A stretch of 46,907 bases of DNA from positions 1-46,907 of the forward strand of contig JACKBM010000056.1 of the NCBI GenBank assembly GCA_020634575.1, read 5' to 3'. This DNA comes from Ardenticatenales bacterium. Lineage in GTDB: Bacteria > Chloroflexota > Anaerolineae > Promineifilales > Promineifilaceae. The position numbers were made by a program, and so were the translations under genes. The notes beneath the pieces are model-generated. The model was not told the DNA's origin. It made no database searches and worked only from the letters and a program-made list of their open reading frames with translations. This document shows positions 1 to 8,936 of this stretch, piece after piece; the stretch's first letter is position 1; each line of letters starts with the position of its first letter.

Positions 1-11
1 CAAACCCTCTC

Positions 12-266
12 CTAAGCAGTAATGGCGGCTTTGCGTTCGATGAATTGGACGATGGCGTTGATGGTTTTGAAGTTTTTCAGCGTGATCTCGCCCGGTTTGA
101 TCTTGATCCCATTTTCGCCCTCCAGGTGGCTGACGAGGCGGACGACGTCGAGCGAGCTCAGCAGGCCGCTCAACAGCAGATTGTCATCGGGCGCCAGGGC
201 CACCGCGCCCTTGTCCTTGAGCAGGTTGTTGGTCAGGTAATCGGTCAATTGGCTAATGTCAGTCAT
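12..266 (-). CDS. acyl/peptidyl carrier protein
   Basis: An 84-residue carrier protein, the usual length for a stand-alone acyl or peptidyl carrier protein. The phosphopantetheine attachment serine is probably Ser38 in GLLSSLDVVRLV, where the common D-S-L has become S-S-L-D. The rest fits a four-helix carrier fold ending in a helix with IVQFIERKAA. It lies 12 bases after the adenylation gene on the same strand and is the last member of a three-gene run. The likely role is to hold the amino acid activated by that enzyme as a thioester so the dehydrogenase-like protein can act on it. Fold and carrier role are read from the sequence; the substrate is inferred only from the neighbours. Confidence 0.88.
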   Translation of the reverse strand: MTDISQLTDYLTNNLLKDKGAVALAPDDNLLLSGLLSSLDVVRLVSHLEGENGIKIKPGEITLKNFKTINAIVQFIERKAAITA

Positions 267-278
267 AACTCTCCCTAA

Positions 279-1901
279 TCAATCAGCAGCCTGTCGCAAG
301 GCCGTTTCGCGTTCCTGGCGGGCCAGCTCTTTCAGGGCCCGCCGGTTAATTTTGCCGCTGCCAGTGCGCGGGAAACTGTCGCGCAGATGGATGGTCGCCG
401 GCACGGCATAACTGGGCAGCCGCTCGGCGAGCTGCCGCCCCAACTGCGTCACATCAGTCGCGCCCTCCGTCTGCAACAGGACCGCCGCCTCTATGCGCAG
501 CTCATCCTGTTCATCCTCAAGCAGGTAAACGGCCGCCTCAGCCACGCCGGCAAGCTCGGTCAGAGCCGCCTCAATCTCGTCCAGCTCCACGCGGAAGCCG
601 CGGATTTTGATCTGGCGATCTTTGCGCCCCAGAAAATCCAGCTCACCCTGCTCGTCCAACCGGACGATGTCGCCGGTCCGGTAAAAAATCTTCTCAAACG
701 GGGAGCCGGGGAACGGCCGCTGGCGGTAGTAGCCCGCCTCCGTCAGCTCAGGTTGCTGCCAGTAGCCCTGCATCCGTGTCGGCGCCGCGATGAGCAATTC
801 ACCGCTCTCGCCCGGGGCCACTTCGTTGTCGTCCATGTCGACCACCAGGCTGTCGGCGATCGCCCACGCTCTGCCGATGGGCACGTGGCGCTCTTCGTAA
901 GCGTTGGGCAGCGGCGGCACATGGAAATAGCTGCATTGGTTGACTTCAGCCGGTCCGTAGACGTTGCTAAAGCGGGCATTGGGCAGCAGGGCCATCAGCT
1001 CGCGCAGATGGCGCGGCGAAAAGGGTTCGCCGCAGAATTTGACCCAGCGCAGCGCCGACAGATCCCGGTTTTCCAGGTCGCCGCGGAATAGCAGTTCGGT
1101 CAACGCCGTCACCACCGAATACCAGATGGTGATGCCCTCATCCTGAATCAGCTCGGAGAGGCTGGCGGGCAGCTTCATATACTCTTCCGGGATGATCAGC
1201 GTCGTCGCCCCAGCCAGCGGCCCGGCAAAATAATCGAAGGTCGAGACATCAAAATGGGTGGGCGCGTGGTTGCCGAGGATGTCACCCGGGCCTACGCCAT
1301 AGACATGCGCCGACGCTTTGGCGTAGCTCAGACCACTGCGGTGGGTGTGCATGATCCCTTTCGGCTTGCCGGTTGAGCCCGAGGTGTACATGATGTAGGC
1401 GAGATCGTCCTCCATCAGGCCGGGAATGTGGGGCGTCGACTCTTTGGCGGAGGCAAACAGCTCAGTCCAGGCGATGAGGCGGCAGTTGGTCAAGTCGACC
1501 GGCCGGTCCGGCCCAATCAAACTCAACAACGGCAACCCGCCCGCTAATAACTCCGCCAGGAGTGGCAGCTTGCTGTTCTGGGTAATGAGATGCTGAATGC
1601 CGCAATCCCGCACCAGTAGCTCGACCCGCGCCGGCGGTGAACTGGGGTCAATCGGCACATAAGCCGCGCCGGCTTTCATGATGCCGTAGATGGCCAGGGC
1701 GCTCTCCAGGCTCTTGTGCAGGTAGATGCCGACCCGGTCCCCCTTGCGCACGCCCAGCTCGATCAGCAGGTTGGCCAGCTGGCTCGTTCGCTGCACAAAC
1801 TCAGCATAGGTCAGGCCGGGCTCGTCGGTGCGAAACGCCATCTGGTCGGGCAGGCGCTCGGCGGACTGTTCGATGGTGTGGGTCAAGAGAAAATGCATCA
1901 C
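279..1901 (-). CDS. stand-alone amino-acid adenylation enzyme (ANL superfamily)
   Basis: A 540-residue adenylate-forming enzyme of NRPS/DltA type. Visible core motifs: YTSGSTGKPKG (A3, about residues 172-182), VYGPAE (A5, about 315), YRTGD (A7, about 405), the KIRGFRVEL hinge (A8) and GKINRRAL with the C-terminal catalytic lysine (A10, about 518). Asp in HFDVSTFD (A4) is the residue that normally binds the substrate alpha-amino group, so an amino acid is more likely than a fatty acid. It would load the amino acid on the carrier encoded just downstream. Stand-alone enzymes of this class next to a carrier and an acyl-CoA-dehydrogenase-like protein are known from prolyl-to-pyrrole pathways (PltF/RedM type), and DltA is another relative. 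Which amino acid is used cannot be told by eye. Confidence 0.88.
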   Translation of the reverse strand: MMHFLLTHTIEQSAERLPDQMAFRTDEPGLTYAEFVQRTSQLANLLIELGVRKGDRVGIYLHKSLESALAIYGIMKAGAAYVPIDPSSPPARVELLVRDCGIQHLITQNSKLPLLAELLAGGLPLLSLIGPDRPVDLTNCRLIAWTELFASAKESTPHIPGLMEDDLAYIMYTSGSTGKPKGIMHTHRSGLSYAKASAHVYGVGPGDILGNHAPTHFDVSTFDYFAGPLAGATTLIIPEEYMKLPASLSELIQDEGITIWYSVVTALTELLFRGDLENRDLSALRWVKFCGEPFSPRHLRELMALLPNARFSNVYGPAEVNQCSYFHVPPLPNAYEERHVPIGRAWAIADSLVVDMDDNEVAPGESGELLIAAPTRMQGYWQQPELTEAGYYRQRPFPGSPFEKIFYRTGDIVRLDEQGELDFLGRKDRQIKIRGFRVELDEIEAALTELAGVAEAAVYLLEDEQDELRIEAAVLLQTEGATDVTQLGRQLAERLPSYAVPATIHLRDSFPRTGSGKINRRALKELARQERETALRQAAD

Positions 1902-1907
1902 GTTCTC

Positions 1908-3107
1908 CTAAAGCCCTAACTGGCTGGCGACGATGTTGCGCTGGATATCCGAGGTGCCGCCATAAACGGGGCCGCCCATCGCATCACGCAAATCCCGCTC
2001 CAGCCCGGTCGCTGAGAGGAAGCCGCGCCCGCCATGAATCATCATCAGATCCTGGCTGTTCTGGATGAAGCTTTCCGCCATGTAGATGTTGGCCAGGGAA
2101 GCGGCCATCGTAGCCGTCTCGTCATTCTGAATCTGCCAGACCGCCTTGTAGGCCAGCAGCCGGGCCGCTTCCAGCCGCAGCTTCATCTCAGCCACGCGAT
2201 GAGAGACTGCCTGGAAGTTACCAATCGGCTGGCCGAACTGCTGGCGCTCCTGGGCGTAGGCGACTGCCTGTTCCAGTTGGCGCTGCATGATGCCGAGCTG
2301 GCCAGCCAGAATAGCCGCTCGCTCGATGTCCTGGGAGACGGCAAAAACTGCCGCCCCGGAACCTTCATCGCCGATGAGGTTACCGGCCGGTACAAAACAA
2401 TCTTCCAGTATCAACTCCGCAATCGGCACGGTGCGCAGCCCCATTTTGGGCATGTTGGCTGTTACCCGCAGGCCGGGCGTGTCGCGCTCAATCAGGAAAA
2501 GCGAGATGCCCCATTGACCCAGGGCTGGGTCCGCCGTGGCAAACACCAGGAAGAAGTCAGCCACGGGGGCAAAGGTCAGCAGCGCCTTGTGCCCATTGAG
2601 CCGGAAGCCGCCCTCGACCTCCGTCGCCGTGGTGCGCAGGCTGAAGGCATCGGAGCCGGAGCCAGGCTCGGTCATGGCGTAGGCGCCAATCAGCTCGCCG
2701 GTGCAGATGCCGCGCACATTTCTGCTTTTTGCGCCTCGCTGGCGGCGCTTGAGCAGCGTGGCCGTGACGCTGACAAACTGGGCGTTGATAGCAAAAGTCA
2801 GGCCGTTATCCTGGCAGCCGTATGCCCACCCTTCCATCACATGCAACATCGTCAGCAGGTCGTGGCCGCTGCCGCCGTATTCGGGCAGGACCGCCAGGCC
2901 GATGCAGGCCAAAAAGGCGGCAGCATGGCTCCAGGCCTCACGTGAGTGGCAATGCAGATCACGTGCGACATCGCCGAATCTGTCGTTCTGAGCAAAGGCG
3001 ACAACCTCATCGTACAGTTTCTGCTGTGCCGAGGACCAGCTAAATCCATCAGATTCGTCCTCTCTACTCATTCCAGGCGCAGCCACTGTTTGTGACCACG
3101 AAATCAC
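1908..3107 (-). CDS. acyl-CoA dehydrogenase-like flavoprotein (possible aminoacyl-carrier dehydrogenase)
   Basis: A full-length (about 399 residues) FAD acyl-CoA dehydrogenase fold. GELIGAYAMTEPGSGSDA is the FAD/substrate loop, and ERQQFGQPIGNFQAV and GGRGF are typical C-terminal motifs. The usual C-terminal catalytic Glu is missing: the loop reads VYGGTSDIQ. A Glu is present in DIERAAILAG, which matches the catalytic position of isovaleryl-CoA dehydrogenase and of PltE-type prolyl-carrier dehydrogenases. With the carrier and adenylation genes this suggests oxidation of a carrier-bound aminoacyl group. The longest reading starts at a GTG at 3107; an ATG at 3071 (MSREDESD) is an equally good start because the conserved part begins after it. 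About 10 residues at 2725-2748 look altered by paired frameshifts. Confidence 0.85.
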   Translation of the reverse strand: MISWSQTVAAPGMSREDESDGFSWSSAQQKLYDEVVAFAQNDRFGDVARDLHCHSREAWSHAAAFLACIGLAVLPEYGGSGHDLLTMLHVMEGWAYGCQDNGLTFAINAQFVSVTATLLKRRQRGAKSRNVRGICTGELIGAYAMTEPGSGSDAFSLRTTATEVEGGFRLNGHKALLTFAPVADFFLVFATADPALGQWGISLFLIERDTPGLRVTANMPKMGLRTVPIAELILEDCFVPAGNLIGDEGSGAAVFAVSQDIERAAILAGQLGIMQRQLEQAVAYAQERQQFGQPIGNFQAVSHRVAEMKLRLEAARLLAYKAVWQIQNDETATMAASLANIYMAESFIQNSQDLMMIHGGRGFLSATGLERDLRDAMGGPVYGGTSDIQRNIVASQLGL

Positions 3108-3277
3108 CGTAAAGCAGTTGATTACAGCATCGGCAAAGAACTTATGACCGGCGGTGTCAGCCCATCAGCCGCCGGGTAATAAAGCGCCTGGATATCAGCC
3201 GCGCTCAGCCCGCCTCACGCATATACTCGCCCATCCCCACGAAGCGCACCCCATTGGCCGCAGCAGGAACGCTTAGT

Positions 3278-4639
3278 TCACGCTCCGGCAAACAGGTCCG
3301 CCGCCTCAAATTGAGTCGTCCAATCGGTGGCCTCAGCCTGAGCATGAAAGGCGTCCGGGAAGACCGGCGGTGCTGGCATCAGCGTCTGAGTCCCTTTTTC
3401 CTGGGCATTCACCACAAACTCCCTGAGCTGTTCCAGCAAGATGAACATGACCTCATCATTGCTTTCCTCGTAGAAGACAAAGGGTTGGGCAGGCGGGATA
3501 TCCTCCTGCGGCGGGGATACGGTTGGAGCGACAACCGGTTCCGGCGCCAGAAAATTGCGTAACAGGGCTACCGAGAGAATGTGGCTACGCAGCAGGCGGC
3601 GTGGTTGATACCATCCAATCCCCACAACGCCCATGGGCCCAGTCTTGGCGTACATTACCAATCGTAGTCGCTGATAATCCTTCATCCCCATCCCGATAGA
3701 AGTAAAGTGAGAACTCATCGGAAGCATTGACGATCTGAAAATCGTTAATGAAATCAAGGAAAATGATGATCTATCTGGCACAAAGGCATCCTCGTAGAAT
3801 GCCATAGATTGACATAGAGATAGAACGGCAGCGCCATAATCCGGAAATCCGAGCAGCAGCACTTCACGTTATTCTTATGGATGTTAAGTTAGGCAGCGCT
3901 TGGTTTGGAAACCGCTTAACGACTCCTCCGCCGGTACCTCCAGCGCCCGCACGACCTGATCGCCGATCAGGGCAATCCGATGTTCGCCTTCCGCCAGCCG
4001 GAAATCCGCTGCATGGTAGCCATATCTGTTCGCCATCGTATCGACGGTAACATCCGGCCCGGCGAAGTAGATGCGATCAAAAGGCGCCATCGTGGTCAAC
4101 GTAGTCGTGATCGAGGGTAGCAGCCCGGCCAAAGCCAGCAATTGGGCCAAGAGTTCCCACGACCACAAAAGTGGCGGCACAAAATAGACGAGGGCCGCGG
4201 CGCGCAGACCAGGTTTGGGCGGACCGTCCCTGTTGTGCAACAGCACCATCGCACCGAATATGATCATGAAGAGCAGCAAAGCTGTCACAACGCAGGCAGG
4301 TTGAGCCAGGTCGTGGCGGTAAACATGTGCCAGAAGTGCGACGATAGAGCAGCGGTCAGCCCGAGGAGGAAGACCAGCCGGTTCGCCACCTGTCCAGCAC
4401 CCTTACGTAGCGATCATCATTGGGGCGCCACAACAGGCTGGCCCAGCCCAGCAACAACACCCACATCCCAATCAGCGCCACCATGTGGATGATTGAGAAC
4501 TTGCCAGGATCGGATCACCGTAGCCTCAAACTGATGACATTCACGGAAGCTGGAATCAGCAATAACAGCGTCACCACCACAAACGGGAGGTAACCGGGTT
4601 TTCGATGCGCTCTTCAGGCGTATTCAGGTTTTCTAACAT
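3278..4639 (-). pseudogene. decayed membrane-anchored SGNH-hydrolase-like protein
   Basis: One ancestral gene can be pieced together on the minus strand across several frames. It starts near an ATG at 4639 (MLENLNTPEERIENP), passes through several hydrophobic segments (VVVTLLLLIP, MVALIGMWVLLLGWASLLW, VTALLLFMIIFGAMVLL), then a loop, then an SGNH-like segment with HRIALIGDQVVRALEVPAEES, where the expected GDS reads GDQ. Downstream, the frame that looks real (NDFQIVNASDEFSLYFYRDG, about 3690-3750) is not the open one. It ends with VFYEESNDEVMFILLEQL and a region around 3400. At least four frame changes are needed, so the gene is dead. Its nearness to the carrier/adenylation/dehydrogenase genes may mean it once belonged with them, as DltD-type SGNH proteins do. 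Confidence 0.7.
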
Positions 4640-5262
4640 CGACTATGGCCTCGCAAGTGATCTGCTGGATTAGATGCGCAGAACGAGAATGACGCCGTCA
4701 ATCAGCGCATCACACCGCCAAAAGCGAACCATCATCTTGCGCTCGCTGCGGATGGCCTTCATGCAACCAGGCGCCGATGACATGCAGTCGCTGGCGGTCG
4801 CCGCAGAGAAAACCAGTGATGTGGGCGGCAGTCAACCCCACCTATTGGTCAGATCAGGGAGTTTCGCATACCATGCGCATGAGCCATGAAAAAGCCGAAA
4901 AGCCGCTGATACGACAGTTTGCCTATCCATTCCGCGGCAAATTTCCGCGATAAGCCAGAATGCCGATGCCCAGGATTCGACAGAACCGGTAATACCATAT
5001 TCGACCAGCAGCGAATTGGGCGCCGGCGATGCCCGAAAGCTGAACCCAGAGCCATCATGCCTACAAAGCAGCCGTCGGCACGGTCAGATAGCACGTTTGC
5101 GCGATCTGGGCGCTTAAAGCCACAATAGCCATCATGGCAAAGCAGATGTTCAATGCCAAGCGGGGATAGGAAAAAGCGGAAGAATCCCCACCCCATAGGT
5201 AATGCAGCGTAGCACCGACTAATGGCAAGAAATAGCAGCGGCGCCGAACATGATTTCTCCAA
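4640..5262 (-). pseudogene. decayed membrane-protein remnant, family not recognised
   Basis: No intact reading frame. On the minus strand, fragments with membrane-protein character can be read in changing frames, for example WGGDSSAFSYPRLALNICF and MMAIVALSAQIAQTCYL near 5110-5190, broken by TAG and TGA codons. The open frame from 5262 to 4849 mixes real and shifted segments and should not be taken as a protein. I cannot name the ancestor; a polytopic membrane enzyme is the most that can be said. The decamer ACCGGCCGGT, common elsewhere, is absent here. Confidence 0.4.
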
Positions 5263-5659
5263 TGAAGATTAGTTGGTTTGCCCTACAGGGCGTGAACCGT
5301 GAACGACCAACAGTGAACAGGCAGAATAGGACTGACCGGTTGGCGGCACAAGTAAACGCATAATATTAAGTTTGGGCAAAACAACACTGGTATTGCTTGC
5401 CAGTAGATTCTCGTAATTGTCTGCCTTTTTCACCTCCTGCTTGCTCTCTATTTCCGTGGCTCAACACCTGAATCATAAACTGGACACCGACCAGCAAAAC
5501 AGGCGTTACCGACCATGGCATCATAAAAACCTGTTGCTTTAGCGGACCAATCTGGCAGGGCTGACTTGGGCTTCCCTACAACGGTTGTCACGCTTAGCGA
5601 TGTCCGGGATAATCTCAGGACCTATTCTTCATCTCTTCTTTAAACTGCGCGGTTGAGCC
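5263..5659. other. gene-free stretch at the end of the relic region
   Basis: About 400 bases without any reading frame I can support. The stretch is less GC-rich than the flanking genes and contains no clear hairpin terminator, promoter or repeat that I can defend. It is best seen as a continuation of the decayed DNA to its left. Confidence 0.5.
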
Positions 5660-5809
5660 ATGGATGTTAATCCAGCGGCCACAGATCTGGCTAGGAGATG
5701 TTGGCTCGTATCGGCGCTCTGGACGCAACTTTACCCCGCCATCGACATCGCCGCCCGCCTGGCCGATCTCATTGGCGGGTTTGTGCCGTCGCCCGGTTAC
5801 CAGGGTTAG
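5660..5809 (+). pseudogene. C-terminal gene remnant (49 codons) before the GNAT gene
   Basis: A short frame beginning at an ATG at 5660 and ending at TAG 5807-5809 reads with good codon character over its second half (QLYPAIDIAARLADLIGGF). It stops 10 bases before the probable start of the acetyltransferase, the spacing expected for a gene in the same operon. It is probably the surviving tail of an upstream gene lost in the relic region. The family is not recognisable from so short a piece. Confidence 0.35.
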
Positions 5810-5819
5810 ACGGCGAGAG

Positions 5820-6839
5820 ATGGGCGATGGCATGAATGGCGTCCAGATTTTGGCCTACACGCCGGAATGGTGGCCTGCTTATCAAACCCTGGCCCGCCAC
5901 GCCTTCCGGCCCCCGGTTTACCAGGATCGGCCGGCCCTGCTCCGCTGGCTTTACGAGGAAAACCCCTATGCCCCCAACGGGCCAACCGACCTGACGCTGG
6001 CCGTCACCGACACCGGCCAGGTTGCCGGCTGCATCCATAAACTCTGGATTCCCTGGCAACTGGGTGGCACCTATCATACGGTGCCGGCGCTGGGCAACCT
6101 GGTCGTGCTGCCGGCGCAGCGGCGCCAGGGGATCGGCCGGGCGCTGCTGGCCCATCATTTCCAGCGCGAGCCCTACGTACTTTTGCCCAACGCCGCCCCC
6201 GGCACCGACCAGGTCTACCTCGATTTTAACTGCCAGCGGCTGGCCGCCAGCAGAGAGCGCCGCCTGCTCACCCCGTTACGGGCTGGCTGGCGCTGGTTGA
6301 GCCGGCGGATTGGCCGGGCAAGTAACGCCATTTACCTGCCGGCACAGCCCGGCCAGCAGAGTTGGGAAGGCTATCAGCTGACAGCACAACCTGAGGCCAC
6401 GCTCCTGGGTGATCTGGCCGCCCAGCTAAATGGGCGCCCTGGCTGGGCCCGGCCCCATTGGGATGGCGCCGGTCTGGCCTGGCGCTTTTTTCACCCGCTG
6501 GGGCCGCGCTACTGGTTGTTGTACCGGCCGGTCCCCGCCGGTCTTGCCTTCGCGGTGCTTTCCCTGGGTCCCCGCCGCGGCTACAACATCGCCCGTTTGG
6601 TCGCCTGGGAAACAGCCGGCGCTGAGGCGATTCTGGCGGCGGCGAACCGTTTGGCCCGCCGCCTGGGTGCCCACTTTATGCTCAGCTACGCGGTCGCTGA
6701 GCGCTTTCCCGCCACCGCCCCTACCCTGCCGCAAACCTTCTTCTACGCCCAGGACGGCCAGCGCCTGCCCGGCTACAGCCTGCAAGGCGACGCCGCCGAC
6801 GTCGGTTTTGAAGCCTATCCGCCGGAAACCAGCGCATGA
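5820..6839 (+). CDS. GNAT-family N-acetyltransferase
   Basis: About 339 residues with a GNAT acetyl-CoA binding core: ALGNLVVLPAQRRQGIGRAL carries the R/Q-x-x-G-x-G/A loop (about residues 92-111). The C-terminal half, with a second partial alpha/beta repeat (WARPHWDGAGLAWRFFHPLG), resembles the long GNAT proteins found near exopolysaccharide genes. The open frame extends upstream to 5664, but that extension is compositionally poor and overlaps a remnant gene. ATG 5820 (or 5832) preceded by GGCGAGAG is the better start. The last four bases overlap the polysaccharide deacetylase start (ATGA), so the two are translated together. A role in modifying a cell-surface sugar is inferred from that pairing. 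Confidence 0.78.
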   Translation: MGDGMNGVQILAYTPEWWPAYQTLARHAFRPPVYQDRPALLRWLYEENPYAPNGPTDLTLAVTDTGQVAGCIHKLWIPWQLGGTYHTVPALGNLVVLPAQRRQGIGRALLAHHFQREPYVLLPNAAPGTDQVYLDFNCQRLAASRERRLLTPLRAGWRWLSRRIGRASNAIYLPAQPGQQSWEGYQLTAQPEATLLGDLAAQLNGRPGWARPHWDGAGLAWRFFHPLGPRYWLLYRPVPAGLAFAVLSLGPRRGYNIARLVAWETAGAEAILAAANRLARRLGAHFMLSYAVAERFPATAPTLPQTFFYAQDGQRLPGYSLQGDAADVGFEAYPPETSA

Positions 6840-7759
6840 ATCAGACCATGGCAAATCGGGTCCAGGCTACGTTCACCCTCAGTTTTGACTGCGAGGGCCG
6901 ATGGGGTATGGCCGATCACCTGACGCCAGGCCTGTCTGCTCAGCTAACCAACGCCGCCCTTAACGACGTCTACCGGCAACTCCTGGCGCTGCTGGCGCAA
7001 TACGATTTGCCGGCCACCTTCGCCTTCGTCGCGGCGCACACCCTTTCCCCGGCCGAATACCACGCGCATCCCGAACTACTCCCCCCGTTGACTGGCCCGG
7101 CCCAGCAATGGCTAAACCCCATCCAGCAGACCCTTGATCGTGGCGAGGTCGATGGCTGGTTGAACCCGGAGGCGCTGGCCCTGGTGGCCACGGCTGACCG
7201 GCACGAGATCGCCAGCCACAGCCATCGCCATATCCCCGGTGACCGGCTCGACGAAGCCCAATTTGCTGCTGAACTGGCGCGCGCCAATGAGGTGGCGGCC
7301 TTGAAGGGCGTGCGCTGGGAAACTTTCATTTACCCGCGCAACCAGATCTGCTACCCGGAATTGCTGGGACCCGGTATCCTTGCCTATCGGGGCCGGCCGG
7401 CCTACGGTCACAGCCGGCCCCTGAATTTATTGCACGAGTTTAATTTGTGGGCTGGTGGCGAAACGATGTCGGCGGCCAGCCCACTGGTGCTACCGGCCGG
7501 TCACTTCCTGAACTGGCGCGCCGGCCCACGGCGGTTGGTGCCCACCGCCGTGACGGTACGACGCTGGCGCAATATGCTGGCCAGGGCCATGGCCTACGGC
7601 CAGAGCGTCCATCTGTGGAGCCATCCCCACAATTTTCTGACCGGCCGGCGCCAATTTGAGCTCCTGGTTCGGATTCTTGACCTTGTGGCGGCCGCCCGGG
7701 CAACCGGCCGGTTGCGCCCCCTCACTCAACGCGAACTGGCCTTGAAGGCGACCAATTAA
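6836..7759 (+). CDS. polysaccharide deacetylase (NodB homology domain)
   Basis: A 307-residue carbohydrate esterase 4 family protein. Motif 1 is LSFDCEGRWG (Asp for metal and catalysis, near residue 18). Motif 2 is HEIASHSHRH with the H-x-x-x-H zinc ligands near residues 123-132. FIYPRNQ follows as motif 3, and the C-terminal LWSHPHNF carries the late His. There is no signal peptide, so it would act in the cytoplasm or be membrane-associated through partners. Members of this form deacetylate N-acetyl sugars in surface polysaccharide pathways. The ATGA overlap with the upstream acetyltransferase shows a shared transcript. An ACCGGCCGGT decamer occurs twice within it, at 7492 and 7703. Confidence 0.88.
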   Translation: MNQTMANRVQATFTLSFDCEGRWGMADHLTPGLSAQLTNAALNDVYRQLLALLAQYDLPATFAFVAAHTLSPAEYHAHPELLPPLTGPAQQWLNPIQQTLDRGEVDGWLNPEALALVATADRHEIASHSHRHIPGDRLDEAQFAAELARANEVAALKGVRWETFIYPRNQICYPELLGPGILAYRGRPAYGHSRPLNLLHEFNLWAGGETMSAASPLVLPAGHFLNWRAGPRRLVPTAVTVRRWRNMLARAMAYGQSVHLWSHPHNFLTGRRQFELLVRILDLVAAARATGRLRPLTQRELALKATN

Positions 7760-8141
7760 GGGTCAATTTCGCACAAAATGATCAAAAACTACAGAAAACT
7801 ACCCATATTGCCCGATTTTGGTGGGTCAAACTATTTCCTTAAGGGAGAAGTTGTGCTTAAATATCTTCAAAGTGCACCTGAAACGGGCTAATTTTTTGTT
7901 TTAGTTGCACAAGTTTGTATCCACATGCCAGACATGTGGTGTTAATGGGAAGGATTTCGGAAGCAACTTTTGAAATTCTTCAGGAGTGCCTGGCAAGGCT
8001 TTTTTGGATCGCTGGATAATGGCTCACTGGTGCGATGACGGGCTGCGCAACCGTTGTCAACACATATGGAATGCCCTCGTCCGCGGGACGTGGGGCTGTT
8101 GTCGCTGGACTCCTTTCTATTCACATTAAGGAGACTGTACT
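7760..8141. other. intergenic region upstream of the RRM gene, with an inverted repeat
   Basis: About 380 bases without a gene. It is AT-richer than the flanks and probably contains the promoter and a long 5' leader of the RNA-binding protein. A small inverted repeat CCACATG-ccaga-CATGTGG lies at 7921-7939 and could be an operator or an RNA hairpin. The only firm signal is the Shine-Dalgarno AAGGAG at 8128-8133, eight bases before the GTG start of the next gene. Long leaders are common for cold-inducible RRM genes, but no known RNA family was recognised. Confidence 0.45.
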
Positions 8142-8429
8142 GTGAAGAAAATCTATGTCGGCAACATCCCCTGGTCCACGACAGAAGAAGATCTGGAAGA
8201 TTTCTTCTCAAACTACGGGGCCGTCCATTCCGTTGCTATCGTCACTGATCGGGAAACCGGCCGTTCACGCGGCTTCGGTTTCGTCGAGATGGATGATGAC
8301 GCCGCAGACGCGGCTGTCGCTAATGGCGATGGCCAGATGCTGGGCGGTCGGGCCTTGCGCATTAATGAAGCCCATGACCGTCCCCGTGGCGGTGGTGGCG
8401 GCGGCGGTGGCCGTGGTCCTCGTCGCTAA
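8142..8429 (+). CDS. RRM-domain RNA-binding protein (glycine-rich tail)
   Basis: A 95-residue protein made of one RNA recognition motif plus a Gly/Arg tail. RNP2 is IYVGNI (residues 4-9), RNP1 is RGFGFVEM (near 44-51), and the tail reads RPRGGGGGGGGRGPRR. Small bacterial RRM proteins of this kind bind single-stranded RNA and are often cold-induced, as in cyanobacteria. The start is GTG, set by the strong AAGGAG eight bases upstream and by RNP2 beginning right after it. A perfect Rho-independent terminator follows at 8458-8487, so this is a single-gene transcript. Confidence 0.93.
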   Translation: MKKIYVGNIPWSTTEEDLEDFFSNYGAVHSVAIVTDRETGRSRGFGFVEMDDDAADAAVANGDGQMLGGRALRINEAHDRPRGGGGGGGGRGPRR

Positions 8430-8457
8430 TACGGCGAATTAACATTGCCTGAAATGA

Positions 8458-8487
8458 CGGGTCCACGCTCTGTGGACCCGTTTTTTT
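8458..8487 (+). terminator. Rho-independent terminator of the RRM gene
   Basis: Perfect 9-bp stem CGGGTCCAC / GTGGACCCG with loop GCTCT followed by seven T. It lies 28 bases after the RRM stop codon. Confidence 0.93.
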
Positions 8488-8574
8488 GTTCCTGGACACA
8501 GAACATATGTTCTGATACAATGCCTTTCCTGCCAGAGTTCTTACACAAAAAGAGGGTAAGAGAGAAGGAAGATC

Positions 8575-8916
8575 ATGGCGAAATATTTGATTTCATTTCC
8601 CAGTGCTGCAATGACCGTCACCGGCAATGAGCTGGAGGTGGTCGGTCAGGCCGCACGTGCCGTGATACGTGAGGCAAAGGCAGCGGGTGTTTACGTTTTC
8701 GGCGGGGGTATTGATGAAACGGTACCCCCTGTTCTGGTTTCAGCCAGTGGCGTAGTGGCCGAGGGTGGCTACCCGTGGGCGCCACCGCTGGACGGTGGTT
8801 TCACGATCCTCGAGCTGCCTTCAAGAGAGGAGGCCATTGCCTGGGCCGGGCGTATCGCCCAAGCGTGCCGCTGTGACCAGGAGCTGCGCGTATTCTTTTT
8901 TGATCCCGAATCCTAA
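8575..8916 (+). CDS. YCII-related (DGPF) protein
   Basis: A 113-residue protein of the YCII-like alpha/beta ferredoxin-type fold. The N-terminus MAKYLISFPS, the middle GGIDETVPPVLVSASG, and LDGGFTILELPSREEAIAWA match the usual layout, with the family's DGPF-type turn read here as LDGGFT. The fold is often linked to ECF sigma factors and to small-molecule dehalogenase-like chemistry, but the function of this member is unknown. Start ATG 8575 is preceded by GAAGGAAGATC. It lies 20 bases before the DUF6157 gene, so the two probably form an operon. Confidence 0.8.
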   Translation: MAKYLISFPSAAMTVTGNELEVVGQAARAVIREAKAAGVYVFGGGIDETVPPVLVSASGVVAEGGYPWAPPLDGGFTILELPSREEAIAWAGRIAQACRCDQELRVFFFDPES

Positions 8917-8936
8917 TATCGTCTTAGGGGAGCTAA

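Noticed and set aside
2034..2945. Long plus-strand open frame of 303 codons
   Set aside because: It is the complement of the dehydrogenase gene, with no recognisable protein features.
4849..5262. 137-codon minus-strand frame as a cysteine-rich protein
   Set aside because: Neighbouring frames show better membrane-protein character over the same DNA, so this frame is a product of decay.
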